Shown piece after piece: positions 27,884-35,067 of a stretch of 64,000 nt of DNA; the stretch's first letter is position 1, and every line of letters starts with the position of its first letter. This stretch comes from JAGQYH01 sp041393015 (GTDB lineage: Bacteria > Bacteroidota > Bacteroidia > Chitinophagales > JADIYW01), in the NCBI GenBank assembly GCA_041393015.1, contig JAWKKV010000002.1, forward strand, positions 62,001 through 126,000, read 5' to 3'. Below the pieces are notes generated by a model that did not search any database, was not told the DNA's origin, and was given only the letters and a program-made list of their open reading frames with translations. The translations under genes were made by a program, and so were the position numbers.

Positions 27884-28876
27884 ATGGAAGGATTAGGTAC
27901 ATTGCCATTAATTATTGGCGTTATATTACTGCTGATCATAATTGTATTTGCATTTATGTTTGTACGGTATATTGGAATTTGGATTTCTGCCAAGCTATCC
28001 GGCGTAAATATCAATTTCTTTCAATTGTTCTTTATGCAATTGAGAAAGGTACCACCTTCTATCATTGTAAATGCAATGGTTACAGCTACCAAAGCCGGAC
28101 TAAGTATTACAAGAGATGAATTAGAAGCACATTATTTAGCTGGTGGTCGCGTAAATTCAGTGATTAAAGCATTGATTTCAGCAGATAAGGCAAGTATTCC
28201 ATTAACATTTAAGGAAGCCACTGCAATTGATTTAGCGGGTAGAGATGTTTTAGATGCGGTAAATACATCGGTATTGCCAAAAGTATTTGAATCACCTCCG
28301 GTTACTGCTGTAGCTAAAGATGGTATTCAGTTAATTGCTAAAGCTAAGGTAACGGTAAGAACTAACCTTTCTCAATTAGTGGGTGGTGCGACAGAAGAAA
28401 CTATTTTAGCAAGAGTAGGAGAAGGTATTGTAACTTCTATTGGTAGTGCGGAAAGACATACGGAAGTATTAGAAAATCCGGATAGTATTTCAAGAACGGT
28501 TTTAGCCAAAGGATTAGATTCAGGAACAGCATTTGAAATTTTATCGATTGATATTGCTGATATTGACATAGGAAAAAACATTGGTGCGGAACTACAAGTA
28601 GACCAAGCCAACGCAGATAAAAATATTGCACAAGCAAAAGCAGAGCAAAGAAGAGCGATGGCGGTAGCTGAAGAGCAAGAAATGAAAGCTAAAGCACAAG
28701 AAGCAAGAGCCAAAGTAATTTTAGCAGAAGCGGAAGTTCCTAAAGCTATTGCAGATGCTTTTAGAAGTGGAAATTTAGGAATTATGGATTATTACAAGTT
28801 TCAAAATATTCAAGCTGATACCAAAATGAGAGATAGCATTGGTACAGAAGAAGAAGATGAAACTAACATACAATAA
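27884..28876 (+). CDS. floA: Flotillin-like protein FloA
   Basis: This 330-residue protein matches FloA (UPF0365): a membrane segment at about 7-28, the SPFH-like core with PPSIIVNAMVTATKAG, a LVGGATEETILARVGEGIV block, and a long Ala/Glu-rich coiled coil (about 240-290, AKAEQRRAMAVAEEQEMKAK). It forms membrane microdomains that scaffold other proteins. It is translated with nfeD (3-bp gap). Its stop abuts the -33 box of the tRNA promoter. Confidence 0.95.
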   Translation: MEGLGTLPLIIGVILLLIIIVFAFMFVRYIGIWISAKLSGVNINFFQLFFMQLRKVPPSIIVNAMVTATKAGLSITRDELEAHYLAGGRVNSVIKALISADKASIPLTFKEATAIDLAGRDVLDAVNTSVLPKVFESPPVTAVAKDGIQLIAKAKVTVRTNLSQLVGGATEETILARVGEGIVTSIGSAERHTEVLENPDSISRTVLAKGLDSGTAFEILSIDIADIDIGKNIGAELQVDQANADKNIAQAKAEQRRAMAVAEEQEMKAKAQEARAKVILAEAEVPKAIADAFRSGNLGIMDYYKFQNIQADTKMRDSIGTEEEDETNIQ

Positions 28877-28908
28877 TTTGTTTTCAAATGTAGTATTTCA
28901 TAGATTTG
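28877..28908 (+). promoter_or_regulatory. Canonical Bacteroidota promoter of tRNA-Arg
   Basis: TTTG at 28877-28880 and TAGATTTG at 28901-28908 are separated by exactly 20 nt, matching the consensus TTTG-N19/20-TAnnTTTG. Transcription would start near 28914, about 50 nt before the tRNA. Confidence 0.8.
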
Positions 28909-28962
28909 CGCCTTCAAAATTCAGCCTTGATTTTTTGAAGACAGAATCTTGAATATTTACAC

Positions 28963-29036
28963 GGCCTCGTAGCTTAACTGGATAGAGTACCTGGTTACGG
29001 CCCAGGAGGTTAGGGGTTCGAATCCCTTCGAGGTCA
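28963..29036 (+). tRNA. tRNA-Arg (anticodon ACG)
   Basis: The 74-nt cloverleaf folds cleanly: acceptor stem GGCCTCG/CGAGGTC with one G-U, D arm, anticodon stem CCTGG/CCAGG around loop TTACGGC (anticodon ACG, wobble A expected to be inosine), 5-nt variable loop and T arm AGGGG/CCCTT with TTCGAAT. The discriminator is A and CCA is not encoded. It should read CGU/CGC/CGA arginine codons. Confidence 0.95.
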
Positions 29037-29044
29037 CTTAAAAT

Positions 29045-29080
29045 AAAACACCTGTTGATGAAAGTTGACAGGTGTTTTTT
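29045..29080 (+). terminator. Rho-independent terminator after tRNA-Arg
   Basis: An 11-bp perfect stem (29045-29055 with 29068-29078) with a 12-nt loop runs into six T, 9 bp after the tRNA. Confidence 0.9.
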
Positions 29081-29101
29081 ATATAATGTGAAATGGAATG
29101 A

Positions 29102-29182
29102 CCTTTCAGTGTGCGAAAGCTCCTGAAAGCGTCAGTTTAAATAAAAAGGAACACGCTTTCAGGTCTTGCAGACGCTGAAAGG
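29102..29182. repeat. Nested four-arm inverted repeat
   Basis: Outer arms CCTTTCAG (29102-29109) and CTGAAAGG (29175-29182) enclose a perfect 11-bp inner pair, CCTGAAAGCGT (29122-29132) and ACGCTTTCAGG (29153-29163). All four arms share the word CTGAAAG, so alternative pairings (two hairpins or one long cruciform) are possible. There is no ORF. It resembles a short dispersed palindromic element. Confidence 0.7.
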
Positions 29183-29225
29183 AGTTCTTTGTAACTGGTC
29201 CGCATATTTCGATTAAAAAACACCA

Positions 29226-29846
29226 TTATCTTGACACCCAAACTTTAAAGGCCATCAACAAATTTTCGGAGAAAGTTTGCCATTTTACTTCTAATCGGCC
29301 ATCTGTTCCCGGCATGGGATCTCTTAACACTACTTTATCGGGAACAGTATTATTATATTGATCGACGGAGTAATAGATCGCCGTTAGCACGTAGGCATGA
29401 CCAATTTCCGATTCCGGCATTTTTAAACCAACAATCAATGGCCATTTATAGGCTAGTGCTTCTGTAATTTCATTCACACTATTCAATCCACTTTGGCAGC
29501 CAATGTTCGACATTCTACCTTGAACGTTAGGAGCCCATCCACTTAAAGCCATCTTAATTTGCTCCTCATTGGCCGGTTTGTCAATTAAATCGCCGTAAAT
29601 TCTTTTTACAATTTCTTCTTGAGTAACATATAGTCCGTGATAGTTTAAAATCATTTGCGAACAGGCTGCCCAGCACCAGTTAGATTGACGTTGATTACCG
29701 GTAATACTTTCAGCGGCCCATGCATCAAACTCCATGGTTGGAATACCGGCTACATAATAATTTTGTCCTAATTGCTGAATGGATTGCGCATGTAGATGGT
29801 TGATCAGTGCGATAAGTAGCATAAAAATGTGGATCAGCTTTTTCAT
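29226..29846 (-). CDS. Secreted papain-like cysteine peptidase
   Basis: This 206-residue protein has a signal peptide (1-21, ending HAQ). A compact papain-like fold shows catalytic C58 in NWCWAACSQMIL, preceded by Q54 as the likely oxyanion residue, H150 in GHAYVLTAI and D176 in VLRDPMPG. This is the arrangement of the papain-like/C39-like family found as small secreted proteins. The peptidase C39 bacteriocin-exporter type is excluded because there is no ABC transporter. Substrate unknown. Monocistronic. Confidence 0.85.
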   Translation of the reverse strand: MKKLIHIFMLLIALINHLHAQSIQQLGQNYYVAGIPTMEFDAWAAESITGNQRQSNWCWAACSQMILNYHGLYVTQEEIVKRIYGDLIDKPANEEQIKMALSGWAPNVQGRMSNIGCQSGLNSVNEITEALAYKWPLIVGLKMPESEIGHAYVLTAIYYSVDQYNNTVPDKVVLRDPMPGTDGRLEVKWQTFSENLLMAFKVWVSR

Positions 29847-30038
29847 AACGTAATGGTTGTTTGATTGAATTACTGTTTTATACCAATAGCATACAATAGG
29901 TCATCAAATGGGAAGCCATAAAAATTAATATATATCGGATTGAAATCGGGCAGAAGTGCAGTCAATATTATCCCTCGCTCGCATCTTGCGAGTGAGGATG
30001 TTGTAGACAATTAATTAGGTTAATAAAAAATAAAATAC
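29847..30038. other. Intergenic region with a GC-rich hairpin
   Basis: Nothing gene-like is seen. A strong 11-bp hairpin (CCTCGCTCGCA 29973-29983, TGCGAGTGAGG 29987-29997, one G-U pair, 3-nt loop) stands out in AT-rich surroundings and lacks a T run, so it is more like a REP-type palindrome than a terminator. Confidence 0.55.
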
Positions 30039-30060
30039 TAAATTTGGTAATAAATTACCA
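30039..30060 (+). promoter_or_regulatory. Promoter -7 box overlapped by an operator palindrome
   Basis: TAAATTTG (30039-30046) fits TAnnTTTG. A 16-bp palindrome, TGGTAAT-AA-ATTACCA (30045-30060), overlaps it and ends 19 bp before the start codon at 30080, suggesting that the downstream helix-turn-helix protein represses itself. The layout mirrors that of the antitoxin at 20395-20417. Confidence 0.55.
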
Positions 30061-30079
30061 TAAAAGGTATTTTAGCAAA

Positions 30080-30532
30080 ATGAAAATGATAAATGAAATA
30101 AAAAGAGCAATGCAGGAACAAATGATGTTTCAAAGTGAATTGGCTGCTAAAATGAAAGGTAATACAAAGACCAGAACAAAAGACTTGTCTAATATTTTAG
30201 CACTAAAGAGAGAACCAGGCACACAATTACTTGAAGAAATAGCGGAAGGTTTGGGTTGTGAATGGAAATTAACTGTAAAAGAAAAAATTATGAAAGATTA
30301 TGTGATTTTTGACAAGGGAACTGCTGCCTTTCCTGGTGTCTACCAAGTTCGAGGATATCTAAATGGTGAGCCTGATTTATCAACAGCTATGCTTCACAAA
30401 AACTTGGATTATATAAGAGAGAAATTAAGAGATAGAGGAATGAAATGCATCGACAAAGGAGAGTACAATCATCCAATGGTAGTAGAAGTTTGGGTTGGTG
30501 AAGCTTTACAGCCTCTTGAAATAATAGTTTAG
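30080..30532 (+). CDS. Helix-turn-helix protein with an unknown C-terminal domain
   Basis: This 150-residue protein starts at ATG 30080 (MKMINEIKRAM), or 30086. A TTG reading from 30044 would run through the palindrome and is rejected. Residues about 8-62 look like an Xre-type helix-turn-helix (FQSELAAKMKG ... LSNILALKREPGTQLLEEIAEGLGCEWKL). The C-terminal part (about 68-150) has YVIFDKGTAAFPGVYQVRGYLNG and a charged helix, and I do not recognise it. It could be an orphan antitoxin or a small regulator. No toxin gene lies next to it. Confidence 0.75.
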   Translation: MKMINEIKRAMQEQMMFQSELAAKMKGNTKTRTKDLSNILALKREPGTQLLEEIAEGLGCEWKLTVKEKIMKDYVIFDKGTAAFPGVYQVRGYLNGEPDLSTAMLHKNLDYIREKLRDRGMKCIDKGEYNHPMVVEVWVGEALQPLEIIV

Positions 30533-30602
30533 CGCTAGAATTCGTATATATATTTCAATAAGAAATGGCTCTTAACGGTTAAGCCACGAGTGACGTTCGT
30601 TA

Positions 30603-30620
30603 ATCCCGAATCCTCGGGAT
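30603..30620. repeat. Small GC-rich hairpin
   Basis: ATCCCGA (30603-30609) and TCGGGAT (30614-30620) form a 7-bp stem with a 4-nt loop. No T run follows. It lies within the attC-like intergenic stretch. Confidence 0.5.
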
Positions 30621-30625
30621 AACTC

Positions 30626-30710
30626 ACTTAACATTTATCTACCGTTGGATGGCTCGTAGCAGCTGCACTGGTTATAAGACTCTGTGTGAGCTGGGTGATT
30701 GTTGTTAAGT
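30626..30710 (+). repeat. attC-like recombination site candidate
   Basis: The 85-bp imperfect palindrome has the order expected of an integron attC site. R'' is ACTTAAC (30626-30632), followed by a 4-nt spacer and L'' ATC-T-ACC (30637-30643) with one extra base. A central variable region contains GGCTC/GAGCT pairing. L' is GGTGAT (30694-30699), followed by a 4-nt spacer and R' GTTAAGT (30704-30710, fits GTTRRRY). R arms are fully complementary, and L arms pair if the extra T is flipped out. R' overlaps the stop codon of the leftward methyltransferase. No integrase or second site is in the window. Confidence 0.4.
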
Positions 30711-31271
30711 ATAGTATAATATTGCCTCTTTGAACCTTGCTTTGTTATCGGTTAACTCAATGACTTTGAATGTTTCATGCAAATACAATTCTAATTCGCT
30801 ATTGTATAAATATCTTTCATAATCGTCATCATTTGTATAAGATGAACCTCCAACGCACAAATAAATTAACCCATTTTTGGAAATCAGTTTCTTGAATAAG
30901 TATAAAAACAGTTTTTGGGTTTTTAAGGGGAAAAAATGAATATGATTACATGAAATAATTATATCAAAAACCTCATGAGATTCCCGAATAAAATGTAATT
31001 CGTCTTTGAAAATAGTCTTAAAAGTATGTGGCTTTATTGGTTTAAATTTAGTTTGTTCAATGTCGTTGGACCAATATTCTTGAAAGTCTGTATATCGATC
31101 AACATGCATTGGACTATTAACATGGGATTCTACTAAAGTGAATGATGGTTTTTTAAAGTCAATTGAGTTATGTATGGCTAAGCTCTTATTACCATCACCA
31201 CAACCTAAATCTAATATTTTGGGGTTTCTATTTTTTATACTTTGCTGTATATGCTTAATATAGTCTTGCAT
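30705..31271 (-). CDS. SAM-dependent methyltransferase domain protein
   Basis: This 188-residue protein has motif I KILDLGCGDGNK (18-29), an acidic residue in strand 2 (TLVESH) and a motif IV region FDIIISCNHIHFFP followed by a long helix. The C-terminus is short. It is cytosolic with no signal peptide. The substrate is unknown. It faces the small regulator convergently across the attC-like palindrome and looks like accessory content. Confidence 0.8.
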   Translation of the reverse strand: MQDYIKHIQQSIKNRNPKILDLGCGDGNKSLAIHNSIDFKKPSFTLVESHVNSPMHVDRYTDFQEYWSNDIEQTKFKPIKPHTFKTIFKDELHFIRESHEVFDIIISCNHIHFFPLKTQKLFLYLFKKLISKNGLIYLCVGGSSYTNDDDYERYLYNSELELYLHETFKVIELTDNKARFKEAILYYT

Positions 31272-31453
31272 TTTTTTTTTATACCAAAAAATCAGATAAA
31301 GATCATACCTTCTATATCCGCTTCATACAAACCCCTAAACTAAAATATTTTTCCAACTTATAACACCCTCCTCACAATCTTTCACTATTAAAAAACTACT
31401 AATATATTTAGAAAGCAAAAGTTTAAGCTTTGCCTTTTCTATTTTTAAGAAGG

Positions 31454-33088
31454 ATGAAGAAGAATGGCATTTTTAGCAAAGGATTAATACTGACAATGGC
31501 TTGTCTTTTACTCGCTTCTTGCTATCCTTTAGCCACTGGTTCTGTTAAATGGCGTATTGTCTGGAAACCATCTTTGAAAGATTACAAAAAGGAAATTATT
31601 CAAACCATTACAGAGGAAGCTCAACCATCTGAAAAGCCTTTAAACATCATTTTAATTGTAGCGGATGATTTAGGTAAAGCAGAAGTTTCTGCTTACGGGT
31701 CAAAGCGAGTACCAACACCTAATATTGATCAAATAGGGAAAGATGGTGTCATCTTTACTGATGCGTATGTCTCTTCTCCGGTTTGTGCGCCTTCTAGGGC
31801 AGGATTGATGACCGGAAGAAGTCAAAATAGATTTGGTTTTGAAACGCAAAGTTATGAGCAGTATCCTAGTAATATGATAGAATATGTAACGGGTAGATAT
31901 TTAGCCAAGACAGAAAATTGGGTAATCATGTCAAAACCCGTTTTTCCTAGAGAATGGCAAATTATTAGACAAGGTCTGCCACCTAGTGAAGTGAATATTG
32001 CAGAGTTACTGAAAGCCAAAGATTATAAAACAGGCATTACCGGTAAATGGCATTTAGGACATCACAGAAGATTGAAACCGTTAGCACGAGGTTTCGATTA
32101 CCAATATGGTTTTTATGGCGCATCCACTATTTATACGCCGGAACAAGAAACAGAAGGCTACGCCACTCACATCCAAAATACTTTTAGCTCCAAATATCAA
32201 TGGAAAAATGAAAGAAATGAATTGTCGGCTATTTTAGTCAATGATAAAAGAATAATTGAAGAAGACTATCTCACTTTTGCTATTCGAGATCAAGCCAATA
32301 ATTTTATAGAAGCGCACAAAGACGAGCCATTCTTTCTATATGTTCCATTTAGTGCGCCACATGTTCCGTTCCAAGCACCTGACGAATACTACGATAAATT
32401 TGATCACATTCAAGATGACAACAAGCGAGTGTATTATGCTATGATTTCGGCTTTAGATGATGCCATTGGCGCTATCCATCAAAAAGTAAAAGACGCTGGT
32501 TTAGAAGACAATACCATGATTATTTTTATCAGCGATAATGGCGGAGCTGAATATACCAAGGCAACAGACAATTATCCTTTAAAAGGCGGTAAACTAACAC
32601 AATTTGAAGGCGGCTTAAATGTTCCATTTGTGATGAAATGGAAAGGGCAAATTCCGGCAGGAACAGTGTATAATAATGCGGTTTCTTCTTTAGATATTTT
32701 TACAACCATTGCTGCAGCCGTGGATTTGAAAGTACCGAAAGATAGAGTGTATGATGGCGTAGATCTATTGCCTTATATTTTAAATGATAGTGAAATGGCT
32801 CCGGTACCACATGATGTTTTGTATTGGCGAGCCGATCATATTTGGGCAATCAGAAAAGGGATTTTTAAACTGATTATGAGCAATAGAGATGGTTGGGTTG
32901 AGTTATATAATTTGAAAGAAGATAAATCTGAAATGTATGATTTGAGAAAGGAACATCCTGAAATTGTTCAAACCTTAATTGCAGAGCATATGGAATGGCA
33001 AAAGGAGTTGCCGGAGAAACCTTTGTGGCCTAAATTTATGGATTATAGATATGTGATTGATAGTACGGAATATATGTTTCCGCCATGA
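31454..33088 (+). CDS. Sulfatase lipoprotein (type I, formylglycine-dependent)
   Basis: This 544-residue protein is read from ATG 31454 (MKKNGIFSKGLILT), preceded by the purine-rich AAGAAGG. A TTG 24 bp upstream is rejected. Lipobox Cys23 (LLLASC) predicts a surface or periplasmic lipoprotein. Alkaline-phosphatase-like fold: metal-binding VADDLGKAEVSAYGS, the sulfatase signature with C111 in CAPSRAGLMTGR (the Cys becomes formylglycine), GKWHLG and SDNGG. It removes sulfate esters from an organic substrate, probably a polysaccharide. The next gene encodes the matching formylglycine-generating enzyme. Confidence 0.93.
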   Translation: MKKNGIFSKGLILTMACLLLASCYPLATGSVKWRIVWKPSLKDYKKEIIQTITEEAQPSEKPLNIILIVADDLGKAEVSAYGSKRVPTPNIDQIGKDGVIFTDAYVSSPVCAPSRAGLMTGRSQNRFGFETQSYEQYPSNMIEYVTGRYLAKTENWVIMSKPVFPREWQIIRQGLPPSEVNIAELLKAKDYKTGITGKWHLGHHRRLKPLARGFDYQYGFYGASTIYTPEQETEGYATHIQNTFSSKYQWKNERNELSAILVNDKRIIEEDYLTFAIRDQANNFIEAHKDEPFFLYVPFSAPHVPFQAPDEYYDKFDHIQDDNKRVYYAMISALDDAIGAIHQKVKDAGLEDNTMIIFISDNGGAEYTKATDNYPLKGGKLTQFEGGLNVPFVMKWKGQIPAGTVYNNAVSSLDIFTTIAAAVDLKVPKDRVYDGVDLLPYILNDSEMAPVPHDVLYWRADHIWAIRKGIFKLIMSNRDGWVELYNLKEDKSEMYDLRKEHPEIVQTLIAEHMEWQKELPEKPLWPKFMDYRYVIDSTEYMFPP

Positions 33089-33169
33089 GAAGGGATTAAC
33101 CACAGATGCACAGATATCTAGCATTAGTGATCTGTGGTAAAAAAAAAGTAAAGTATAACAAAAAAACTA
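33089..33169. repeat. Short inverted repeat, probably a deleted copy of the 225-bp element
   Basis: ACCACAGAT (33099-33107) and ATCTGTGGT (33130-33138) form perfect 9-bp arms, and the word ATTAGTG lies between. The arm sequence and the ATTAGTG word match the ends and inner part of the longer elements at 34816-35038 and 37621-37845, but the middle is missing. It separates the sulfatase and FGE genes. Confidence 0.55.
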
Positions 33170-34213
33170 ATGATTCAATTTGCAATAAAATATAAAGTGC
33201 TTTACATCTTAGTATGTTTGGTTGTAGTGAGTTGTAAATCGGGTAACAACGAAAATTGTTGTGCCTTTGAAGATGATTACAAAATAGTGGATAGCAATGT
33301 GATTGAAATTTTAGAATCGAAAGCTATGGACCATAGTAATATGATTTTAATTCCTGCTGGAACATTTTTGATGGGAAGCGATAATGAGTGGAGTAGAGCA
33401 GATGAAAAACCTGTCCACCAAGTGTATGTAGATTCCTTTTGGATGGATGAAACAGAAGTGACCAATGCACAATTTAAAAAGTTTGTGGACGCTACCGGCT
33501 ATACTACCACAGCCGAAAGACCATTTGAGGTGGAAGGTGTGAGTTATGCGCCGGGATCATTGGTGTTTAACGAAGCGAATACAGAATTCAATCCAATGAA
33601 ATGGTGGAAATATCAAGAAAAGGCGGATTGGAAGCACCCTTTTGGACCGAGTAGCTCTATTGATGATATAATGGATCATCCGGTGGTGCATATTTCCTTT
33701 GAAGATGCAAGGAAGTATGCAAAATGGGCAGGGAAGCGATTACCGACGGAAGCGGAATGGGAATATGCGGCAGGAAATGGGAGCGAGGAAGCTATATATC
33801 CTTGGGGAAATGATTTAGTAAATTCAAGCAAAGCCAACTATTGGCAAGGTAAGTTTCCTTATAAAAATGAACAGAAAGATGGTTTTGCTTTTACAGCACC
33901 CGTGAAAAGTTTTGCGCCAAATTCATTTGGTTTGTACGATATGGCTGGCAATGTATGGGAATGGTGTTCAGATAGTTATGATTTCAATTATTACAATAGT
34001 TTAGAACGCAATGAGGTAGTTATCAATCCAATGGGTTCAAAAATAAGCTACGATCCTGATGAGCCTGGCGTTTTGAAGCGAGTGATCAAAGGAGGATCTT
34101 TTTTATGCAACGATAGCTACTGTTCGGGTTATCGTGTTTCTGCTAAAATGAAAACATCAGAAGAAACTTCTTTACAGCATTTAGGATTTAGATGTGTCAA
34201 ATCAATTAAGTAA
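33170..34213 (+). CDS. Formylglycine-generating enzyme-like lipoprotein
   Basis: This 347-residue protein has a lipoprotein signal (VVVSC, Cys22) and an FGE-sulfatase domain over about 55-345: IPAGTFLMGSD, DSFWMDETEVTNAQFKKFV, LPTEAEWEYAA, AGNVWEWCSD and GFRC near the end. The two catalytic cysteines of true FGE are present as C313 and C318 (GGSFLCNDSYC), with the spacing of human C336/C341, so it should be active and not merely a fold relative. It converts the sulfatase Cys to formylglycine. Being exported, it probably acts on the neighbouring sulfatase in the envelope. Confidence 0.92.
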   Translation: MIQFAIKYKVLYILVCLVVVSCKSGNNENCCAFEDDYKIVDSNVIEILESKAMDHSNMILIPAGTFLMGSDNEWSRADEKPVHQVYVDSFWMDETEVTNAQFKKFVDATGYTTTAERPFEVEGVSYAPGSLVFNEANTEFNPMKWWKYQEKADWKHPFGPSSSIDDIMDHPVVHISFEDARKYAKWAGKRLPTEAEWEYAAGNGSEEAIYPWGNDLVNSSKANYWQGKFPYKNEQKDGFAFTAPVKSFAPNSFGLYDMAGNVWEWCSDSYDFNYYNSLERNEVVINPMGSKISYDPDEPGVLKRVIKGGSFLCNDSYCSGYRVSAKMKTSEETSLQHLGFRCVKSIK

Positions 34214-34216
34214 ACA

Positions 34217-34807
34217 TTGAAGAAAGCAGTAGTCACCATATTATTGATAGTAATCGCTTTTTCAAGTGTTAAAGCGCAGCGCCCTAATTTGCAGATGCGT
34301 GGCTTCATTGGATTAAATGTTTATTCCGCTCACTTTAAAAATGAGGCATTTTTTCCTGGTGGCGTTTCTGTGGGTTATTTGGGTGGATTTGGCTTGAGAG
34401 TTACCCGCAAGAGATTAATGGGAGAAATTGATTTTAGTTTTATCAGAAGCGGCATACCTGTTGATTTGAATGGTGTGGGACAAGATATTGAAAGAAGTAC
34501 CATTCGGGTGTCTGCTTTTGAGTTACCGTTTATAGTCGGCTATAAGTTTGTAAAAACTGCTTTTTTTAAATGGAATGTCAATGCTGGTATTAGCACTATA
34601 ATTATCACTAAAGTGCAAGCAAATGATTTTGGAATCAAAGCCAATGATCTAAAAAATCCACAGTTTGGCTTGAGAGCTGGAACGGGGATCGATTTTGCCT
34701 TCTTCACCTTTGATCTGAACTACACTTATAGTTTAAACAAATTAGTAAAGGAAATCAGTAGAAATAACAGCCACCTTTTTGAGTTTAATATTGGGGTGAT
34801 ATTTTAG
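34217..34807 (+). CDS. Outer-membrane beta-barrel protein (PorT-like)
   Basis: This 196-residue protein starts at TTG 34217 (encoded MKKAVVTILLIVIAFSSVKAQ, signal peptide 1-21), only 3 bp after the FGE stop. No ATG in the right place exists. The rest is alternating beta strands with aromatic ends (VGYLGGFGLRVTRKRLMGEIDFSFIRSG ..., final LFEFNIGVIF), typical of small 8-strand barrels annotated porin family/PorT. It may be a surface partner of the sulfatase pair. Confidence 0.8.
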   Translation: MKKAVVTILLIVIAFSSVKAQRPNLQMRGFIGLNVYSAHFKNEAFFPGGVSVGYLGGFGLRVTRKRLMGEIDFSFIRSGIPVDLNGVGQDIERSTIRVSAFELPFIVGYKFVKTAFFKWNVNAGISTIIITKVQANDFGIKANDLKNPQFGLRAGTGIDFAFFTFDLNYTYSLNKLVKEISRNNSHLFEFNIGVIF

Positions 34808-34815
34808 AGAGAAGA

Positions 34816-35038
34816 GACACAGATTTCACAGATTTACACAAATACTCTTACTTAATTTATCTGCTAGTTTTGGAAGTCATATCAATTTCTCGAATTTGAT
34901 TGTCGCTTTATGCGACAAAATCAGTGTAATTTTAAATGAAAAATCAAATATAAAATAACTAGATAAATGAATAACTTGTAGTAATTGTCAAGTTAATCAA
35001 CACTTAGAATATCTAGAATAATTAGTGTAATCTGTGTC
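34816..35038. repeat. 223-bp inverted-repeat element, copy 1
   Basis: Terminal inverted repeats GACACAGATT (34816-34825) and AATCTGTGTC (35029-35038) are perfect over 10 bp and imperfect beyond. A central hairpin TGTCGC/GCGACA (34901-34906, 34912-34917) lies 85 bp from the left end inside a block similar to the centre of copy 2 (37621-37845). No ORF. The element fills most of the gap between two converging genes. Confidence 0.7.
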
Positions 35039-35067
35039 AAAAAAAATAGATTATTTAACTCTAAAAC

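Noticed and set aside
29226..29846. Peptidase C39 bacteriocin processing system
   Set aside because: No ABC transporter or double-glycine precursor gene is near, and the protein is a stand-alone secreted papain-like enzyme.
30044..30079. TTG-initiated N-terminal extension of the helix-turn-helix protein
   Set aside because: The extension lies inside the operator palindrome and next to the -7 box. The ATG at 30080 fits the domain start.
33089..33169. Terminator between sulfatase and FGE genes
   Set aside because: The hairpin is followed by A, not T, on the coding strand, and its arms match the dispersed 225-bp element family.
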